A DNA stretch of 64,000 nt from contig NC_062971.1 in NCBI RefSeq assembly GCF_023078275.1, forward strand, positions 7,936,001 to 8,000,000, read 5' to 3'. This document shows positions 57,484-64,000 of this stretch, in pieces; positions within the stretch are counted from its first letter, which is position 1; every line of letters starts with the position of its first letter. Below the pieces are notes generated by a model. That model had not been told where the DNA came from, ran no database searches, and worked only from the letters and a program-made list of their open reading frames with translations. The stretch comes from Leguminivora glycinivorella (taxonomy: Eukaryota; Arthropoda; Insecta; Lepidoptera; Tortricidae). The position numbers and the translations under genes are program-made.

Positions 57484-57722
57484 TAAATATTATAGCATAT
57501 TCTTACACAGATTAACCGATTCCTACCGTGAGCTCAAGAAGGCTTATGTTGTGGGTACTCAGACAACGATATTTATAATATACAAATACTATACGTATAA
57601 AATATACATGACTCAGGAACAAATATATGTGATCATCACAAAAGTAGATGCCCTTACCGGGAACTTAGGACACCGGATTCGCAGGCAGGGTCACTACGCG
57701 CTAGGCCAGATCGGTCGTCTAC
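57484..57722 (-). mobile_element. tRNA-derived SINE (family 2), copy 4
   Basis: The minus strand begins GACGACCGATCTGGCCTAGC, has a degenerate B-box region, then CATATATTTGTTCCTGAGTC and ends in TTACACAGA-type tail sequence. Confidence 0.7.
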
Positions 57723-58445
57723 TTATATATTAGGATTATGTATGTTAAAATGTTCAATTTATTCGGATGATATTGTGCAACCTACTCGTAACATGTTCCA
57801 TTTTTCGTGGTGTAGGTATTTTGAACAAGTGTTTGAACTGTGCTGTTTTGAGAATTTTCTTTCCCGGTGGTGAAATTTTAAATTAGTTCCACGTGTAGGT
57901 ACATAAACGCGTAATTATGATAAAAATGCAATTTTAAAGCTCTGCAAACTTCCGCCATTCTTACTCTGTTTTTTTTTATAAAACAGTAGCTATATTAATG
58001 AAAGTTTCATTCAATTCGATAACAAGTAGATTCGTAGTGACCGACTAAGTTTTATGGAAGTTTCCAAATGTCAGAGACATGCCTACTTATTTCTAGATAC
58101 AGAATCTGTAATAGGCATCATGCACATAAATTATCTTATTTATGCTAAATAAGGGAAACAAAAATGACTATATACACCTCGTAAAAAAATACGAGTACGC
58201 GACAAACCTTCTTCCTACCCGAATGTAAACAAAAAGCAGCATTCTCTCGCTTATCACCTTTTACCGTAGATTTTTAATTACCCCCAAGAATCCAGAGTCA
58301 TCAATCTCGAGGTGCAACTGGCAATTACGGGCGCGGAACATTGAACAAAATGACGCGCGGCAAAGTCGCATGTCTCGGATGTTTGACCTAACCGCTTAGC
58401 GACTACCCTATTTTCTATCATAATAAAAATGTGACTAATATTTAA
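57723..58445. other. no gene seen
   Basis: Unique AT-rich sequence. Confidence 0.35.
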
Positions 58446-58605
58446 TCCATGCTTAAGATTATAAATGGGAAAGTGTATGTACGTGTGCCTGTTTGTTTGT
58501 CCGTCTTTCTCGCCAAAACAGAGCGACGAATTAATGAGATTTATTACGCGGAGACAGTTAAGGAGATGTAGAATGACATTGGCTACTTTTTGTCTCTTTC
58601 TAACC
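58446..58605 (+). mobile_element. Helitron-like copy lacking its 3' end
   Basis: TCCATGCTTAAGATTATAAA then GGGAAAGTGTATG, CGACGAATTAATGAGAT and TTTTTGTCTCTTTCTAAC; a C run replaces the GC-rich hairpin and CTAG. Confidence 0.6.
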
Positions 58606-59236
58606 CCCCACTTCCCTAAACTGGGGGGTATTTGTATATATAGAGTATAAAATAAGCCAATTGGATAATCATCCCTCGATGTTTTCATATTTTTACTTTT
58701 TCTTTCAAATTGATGTCGGCGACATAAATATTTTCCTCCATCTTTTATTATGTGCAGAGTATGTATAGTATTTATATCCTTAAAATAAAACTGTTGATTC
58801 AAGTAAAATACTACGTGGCTGTGAACCCTACTGCTTTCGCAAGAGTTATTAGAATCAATTCGGGGTTCCATAATGATACAAGTTAATCTACATACATAAA
58901 CACAGGTTTGTTTTATGTTCCGCTTATTTTGACTAAACGTTTCACGCTCCAGTAACATAAGAACAGCAAAGTTATCATCGAGTGATGTTATGTATGTTTT
59001 TATTATATAAGAAAATACTCTGCTTTATTTCGAGTAAAGCCCAATTATTACAAAGGCTGTACGGATAATAATTTTATGACAAATAATGGAAAAATCAAAA
59101 CAATTCATCAAACAATTCTTCTGATAATTAAAAGAGCTATCACCAAATACTGACATAATAATAAATAATTGTATAAGTAATTATTAGAACAATTACATTT
59201 GTATTATGTCTGAGCAGGTAGATAAGGTAACTAGTC

Positions 59237-59306
59237 TGTTCGGAAAGTGAAGAGTCGTGGAATGTAGTGGACCCCATACATTTCACGACTCTTCTCTTTC
59301 CGAACA
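59237..59306. mobile_element. 70-bp palindromic MITE
   Basis: TGTTCGGAAAGTGAAGAGTC pairs with GACTCTTCTCTTTCCGAACA around a loop of about 25 bp. Confidence 0.65.
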
Positions 59307-60446
59307 AACTCTACGGGTAGGTATTTAATATTCATTATTTAAATACACATAAATATATCACGGCTTAATACACAGGATGCCATGAATCTAGTGAAACTAA
59401 CCGTGTAATCGCACAGAACTCTTAAAAAACTTGTATTATATGTATACTATATATACATACAAGATAACAAAACATCCTGACTCTCAAATAAAAGCTTTCC
59501 TTGATCTTCAAGTTCATTCAAATCCTCAATTGTACAACGCGTCGGAATGTAGAAACAAAAGATAATTCATTACACTTTAGATTTATGATCGGCAATAAAC
59601 AGTGCGAACGGATTCCGAGGCCGGCCCGCGGTGCAGATCCGTGTCCCACAATCATTAATCCACGGAAGGTCACAATTTGTCGACCAGCAACTGAATTTAT
59701 AGTAAGATGTAAGATAAGATGAATGAGAAATGTAATGAACTAATTACAAATACAGATATGAACGACAAGACCCCTTCTCTTCGGATATGTCCAGGTGTAT
59801 CTTCGCCTAGGATAGTCTTCGGCGAGGCTTTAAAATAAAAGTTGAAATGAATATAGCCTAGTTTTTAGCGCAAAATTTACTAAATTACTAAAATTAGAAT
59901 GTCGTTTTTTGCGGAACTGATAATAATAATTTGAAACTAAGTAATTTCATCTTTTGTAAAGCCAGCAGGCGAAGATTTAAATGGCTATCATATGCAATGA
60001 GACGGAGTTTTACAGGACAAAAATGAATTGTTTTAAAAAAATCAATAATTACAAATCGGAATTTATTTACAATGGACACGTCATATCCTTAACCGGATAG
60101 CACTTACAAGGATACAAATACAATGCATTCACTCTTTATATAAAATACAACAGTAAATTACTTATCAAGACTAATTATCCTATCAAGGTCGTGATAGTCA
60201 CGTTTGGCATTTTTAAAGATATTAATAATGATAAAATACAAATTACTCAATAATGGATCTAAAATTCGTTTTAAAGTTAATTTTCTTACACACGCAATGC
60301 GTTTAACTCTTCAAAACCCAAGTCAAAGCAGGCCTGTCAAAATAATCGCATTTTTTAAATACCTAATTCAAGATTTTAAATTAAATAATACAATTGTTCA
60401 GATAAGGCGTTAAAGTTGAACTCAAATTTGAATTCAAATTCAGTCA
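59307..60446. other. no gene seen
   Basis: A GC-rich patch at 59605-59690 (CGAGGCCGGCCCGCGGTGCA) has no splice sites in a suitable frame. Confidence 0.35.
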
Positions 60447-60742
60447 ATTGAACACAGATCCAATTTTCAAGCCGTCACTAGAGCGGTAGAAAAGCTGACA
60501 TAGCCACGAGCGACTCTCATCGGAGATGATTAGATTTGCAGAACCGCGGCTTCGTCCTGGATTCAACCAATCGTAGCGAGCTAATGACGAATCGGAGGCC
60601 GAATTTACTCCATTCGACGAATATGCTTTTTCATGTTCTGTTTTTTTTTTTATTATAATAGGTACAATTAAAATTCTAATAAAGAACACAGATCAAATTT
60701 GCAAGCTGTCACTAGAGCGGTAGAAAAGCTTACATAGCCACC
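60447..60742 (+). repeat. direct repeat flanking ~180 bp
   Basis: About 58 bp starting GAACACAGATC and including GTCACTAGAGCGGTAGAAAA and TACATAGCCAC or GACATAGCCAC occurs at 60449-60508 and 60686-60742 with few differences. Confidence 0.6.
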
Positions 60743-60859
60743 AATTAGCCAATTTGCAAGCCTCTCACTCAACGTAGTTTTAGAAATGGTTAAACTTGGA
60801 TATGGTTCAATTTTCCATAAGCTCGAGCCAAATTCCCTACGCGAAGCTTTTGCATGCAT

Positions 60860-61636
60860 TTAGTGAATGTCAATGAACGTGAGCCGTTTATGCTGATTAT
60901 TTTTCTTGGTCATATCAGCATCAGCATGTCAAACTAGTACAATAGAATCGGCCTCCGATTTTGCCTACTTCTACCGTACGCAGGTTACTGTAACACTTAA
61001 TCCCGAACAAAAACGTTAATCCCACGTGTGGCTTACCTACATTCGTGCTTTGCGTGCTCATCAAGATCTAGGCGGCAGGTATTAATTAGTAATATAAAGA
61101 ACACTTATACATTATCTAAAAGAATAGAAACAGATCATCAACACATATAAAAAGTTAAAAACATAGTTGATAGTTAAAAAAAAAAACAAAGCCAGCCATT
61201 GCGCCTTTTAACTGTAAATTTTGGCATCGTATTCACTGTCTTTGTTGAGTGGAGTACCTTCCTATTTGTCATAACAATTTCAAATTGTGTTTAGATTGCT
61301 ATCTACGTCCGTATAGATGGTGATTGAAGGTTTGCATTGTCCCAACTTTGTAGCAGCAACAATCCGATAACGTGCCAACTACCTCTAATATTGCTACACT
61401 ATACTGCTTAATAGCACCTTAGAATGTAGACCGTAGGTATTTTTCACAACAGAGTTGCGAAAGTTTCATGCGATTCAGTCATTAGGAAAAGCAATTTATT
61501 TATTTCTAGAATAATAGGAACCCTATTATATTGATTTATTGTAGGGAAAACAGTTGAAAGATAAGTTTTGTGCGGGCTATAAATTAGGGTCGAGTTTTTA
61601 CATTTTTGGCGAAGTTGAATAAATCTTGAGAAAAAA
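60860..61636. other. no gene seen
   Basis: Unique AT-rich sequence. A minus-strand donor-like site (GTAAGCC near 61032) lacks a convincing exon. Confidence 0.35.
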
Positions 61637-62178
61637 ACCGGCCAAGAGCGTGTCGGGCCACGCTCAGTGTAGGGTTCCGTAGTTTTCCGTATTTTTCTCA
61701 AAAACTACTGAACCTATCAAGTTCAAAACAATTTTCCTAGAAAGTCTTTATAAAGTTCTACTTTCGTGATTTTTTCCATATTTTTTAAACATATGGTTCA
61801 AAAGTTAGAGGGGGGGGGGGACGCACTTTTTTTTCCTTTAGGAGCGATTATTTCCGAAACTATTAATATTATCAAAAAACGATCTTAGCAAACCCTTATT
61901 CATTTTTAAATACCTATTCAACAATATATCACACGTTGGGGTTGGAATAAAAAAAAATATCAGCCCCCACTTTTCATGTAGGGGGGGTACCCTAATAAAA
62001 CATTTTCTTCCATTTTTTATTTTTGCACTTTGTTGGCGTGATTGATATACATATTGGTACCAAATTTCAGCTTTCTAGTGCTAACGGTTACTGAGATTAT
62101 CCGCGGACGGACGGACGGACGGACAGACAGACATGGCGAAACTATAAGGGTTCCTAGTTGACTACGGAACCCTAAAAA
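61637..62178 (+). mobile_element. ~540-bp repeat with internal inverted ends, copy 2
   Basis: Full-length partner of 4461-4998. The near-terminal inverted repeat is perfect here: AGGGTTCCGTAGT against ACTACGGAACCCT (62161-62173). Contains a G run at 61811-61820 and the CGGA/CAGA tandem tract near 62103-62130. Confidence 0.75.
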
Positions 62179-62594
62179 GGCATATCTGTTACTTTTGTCC
62201 TTTTCATTGTCTTACAAAGTGTGCGATAATCTTTGTTGGTTGGGTTTGTTGGTTTGTTGTTTGGTGGTATTCGGGTATAATTGGGAAAACACTACACAAG
62301 GACGTTTTAATAAATTAAGTAAGTAGTTTTTTTTTAATTCAGTACATAATTACATAGTTTACTATTAGTTTGTAGAGGCGTTGACAGGCGCAGGAATTCT
62401 AAACGAGATATTGATTACGACTTGTTAAACTTTGGTTGGTGAAACTGTAGTAGAAAGGAACTTTATATTGTTATTATAAATAAATTAAAAAAAAAAAAGA
62501 TTACAAATGGTACCTAGTGATAATGTTAGAATATTTTTATTGCTATTACCTTTTGAACATATTATCTAGGTATACCAGTTTGTTTCTTTTTCAG

Positions 62595-62643
62595 TTACAA
62601 GGATGCAAACCAGCAGTAGCATATATAGGTTGTATGCATTCTG
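62595..62643 (+). CDS. candidate 49-bp internal exon
   Basis: Strong acceptor TTTGTTTCTTTTTCAG and strong donor ATTCTG|GTAAGTAC. Phase 0 reads LQGCKPAVAYIGCMHS with one base over; phase 1 is also open (TRMQTSSSIYRLYAF). Phase 0 gives two Cys eight residues apart and follows in frame from the microexon at 40729-40773. The rest of the gene would lie beyond the window. Confidence 0.4.
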
Positions 62644-63647
62644 GTAAGTACCACAAAATTACCTAAAAGGTCCTAATAAAATATCATTGTTACATCGGCT
62701 ATTATCTGGTGCACTTGACACTATAAACCTCTATTCACAATATAGGTAGTTTAAATATGTAAATCTTTAACGCGGCGCTGTAAACGTAATAGCTTTATAG
62801 TCAGTTACGTTACGGCAAAGAACAAAATAATTCATAGGTTGTTTATGACCTCATAGTCATTAATACTAACCGCATTGGGTAACTGCACTTATTTTGGCAT
62901 CACGCGGAAGTTGCGCCACGCAGGCCGGCCATATGCAAGTGGCATCGTTGCAAAAAGGCAAATTACACGCCGGACTGATTGTCGCACCAATTAAATTACC
63001 CGTGAACGGGTTGCACAAATCATATGAAATTGATTTGAATTCTCAATATGGGTCAGGTTGCAGTTTTAGTTCTACAGCACGCCTGGACCCCTGAGGGCAG
63101 ATTTAAAATAAACTAGATTTATGTAGTCGTGTCTCTAGTTGTAATTGGAATTGGCAATGCAGTAATATTTAGATAATTTCATGTGAGAACCTCGTATTAA
63201 ATGCATTTCATATTTTAGCTCTTTTCGCTCTTTTCAGTCACGAAGTGTTCTACTTTATACCGGCTTATTTAATACATTCATACTATACTAACCAGATGGA
63301 TACTTGTCATAAGTAACATCACTTTATTTAACTAACAATAATAGTTATATACATACTCATGTACCTAGGTAGTACCTATACTAGAGTAGAACTGGGAAAA
63401 TACAGATAACCCATATTTCGTGTCATCGAATAGATGTTAGCCACACGCGACTAATTACTAAAAAGTCAACAAAATTGTCACGCAAAAATCTTTCGTGTCA
63501 CGTGAAACACTTTTTATTGCAGCTACTCGTAGGTATCTACATGTTAAGGAAATCACATTAACAAAAACAATGTATCATGTACTTCCACCGAAATTTAAAA
63601 CTACAATTGTAGATTATGTCGTGGCGATCAATTAAAACACGACTAAT
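62644..63647. other. no gene supported
   Basis: A plus-strand frame at 62894-63094 (GC-richer, GCCACGCAGGCCGGCCATAT) has no splice sites that fit the 62595 exon and may be repeat-derived. Confidence 0.3.
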
Positions 63648-63900
63648 TCCATTGGTGTTTAAAATCGACACGAGTTACGAATTTCCGTACTGCACGTGTA
63701 TCGTACGAAGTATTTCTTGTCAGGTCGAAACTTCGGAGGGCCATCTGTAGGGCCATTTTTGGTTGTTTCACCGAATTAGGCGTGTCACCGAATGAGGCGA
63801 GTTTACCCTACTGAAAAACTTCGTTCGATAGACGTGCTAAAAGGAAATTTGTAACTCGTGTCGGTTTAAAACACTTCTTCGATCGTGTTTTAATTTTATC
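63648..63900. mobile_element. fold-back element, arms related to 31563-31740
   Basis: The left arm AAAATCGACACGAGTTACGA (63660 on) pairs with the right arm TGTAACTCGTGTCGGTTTAA (63850 on). CACGTGTATCGTACGAAG pairs with CTTCGTTCGATAGACGTG. Confidence 0.55.
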
Positions 63901-64000
63901 GTCACTCGTTTCGTACTTGCTCTTTTCCGCACTTGTATCGAAATGTACTATTACATAGATAAAACTTGTCGTTCTAACAACCGATTGCACTTTGAATCAA

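Noticed and set aside
58278..58958. 226-codon minus-strand frame
   Set aside because: Overlaps a Helitron-like copy read in reverse and AT-rich flank; no domain, no splice logic, and the same peptide scraps appear at other copies.

Overview
The window is nuclear DNA from an insect, most likely a moth or butterfly (Lepidoptera). It is AT-rich, introns are very long, there is no bacterial-style gene packing, and the repeats are ones I associate with lepidopteran genomes: two tRNA-derived SINE families, short Helitron-like elements ending in CTAG, LINE 3' fragments with short tandem tails, and many fold-back MITEs. All family names come from recognising motifs; no database search was run.

The clearest host gene lies on the minus strand. 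It encodes a secreted, Gln/Pro-rich, low-complexity protein of cuticle or extracellular-matrix character. Its exons run from about 28.3 kb (signal-peptide exon 2) through 15.2, 14.1 and 12.7 kb to a large last exon ending at 11.3 kb. A possible first coding exon with an upstream TATA box sits at 38.5 kb. The exons do not join in one frame: there are phase conflicts at two junctions or within exon 5 and a one-base break in the last exon. Part of exon 4 is repeated next to itself. The locus is therefore either slightly mis-assembled or decaying.

Intron 2 of that gene (15.2-28.2 kb) holds an autonomous-looking DNA transposon at about 15.6-19.4 kb. It encodes a DDE-like protein with a basic N-terminal region, two Cys clusters and a Pro/Ser repeat tail, flanked by tandem subterminal repeats carrying CCACAG motifs. 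The same intron holds two candidate plus-strand exons (23.6 and 24.1 kb) that would form the 3' end of an unidentified gene. Two plus-strand microexons with strong splice sites (40.73 and 62.60 kb) suggest a second plus-strand gene with giant introns.

The rest is mainly repeats. 1-11 kb is intergenic, with MITEs, SINEs, a 932-bp TA-flanked element and LINE tails. 29-44 kb is a patchwork of MITEs, SINEs and one reverse-transcriptase remnant. 45.7-46.6 kb is a 22-bp satellite-like tandem array whose units are imperfect palindromes and whose core is open in all three minus frames. 47-52 kb is nearly featureless unique sequence. 52-64 kb is again MITE-rich, including a clear MITE-inside-MITE at 55.1-55.5 kb.
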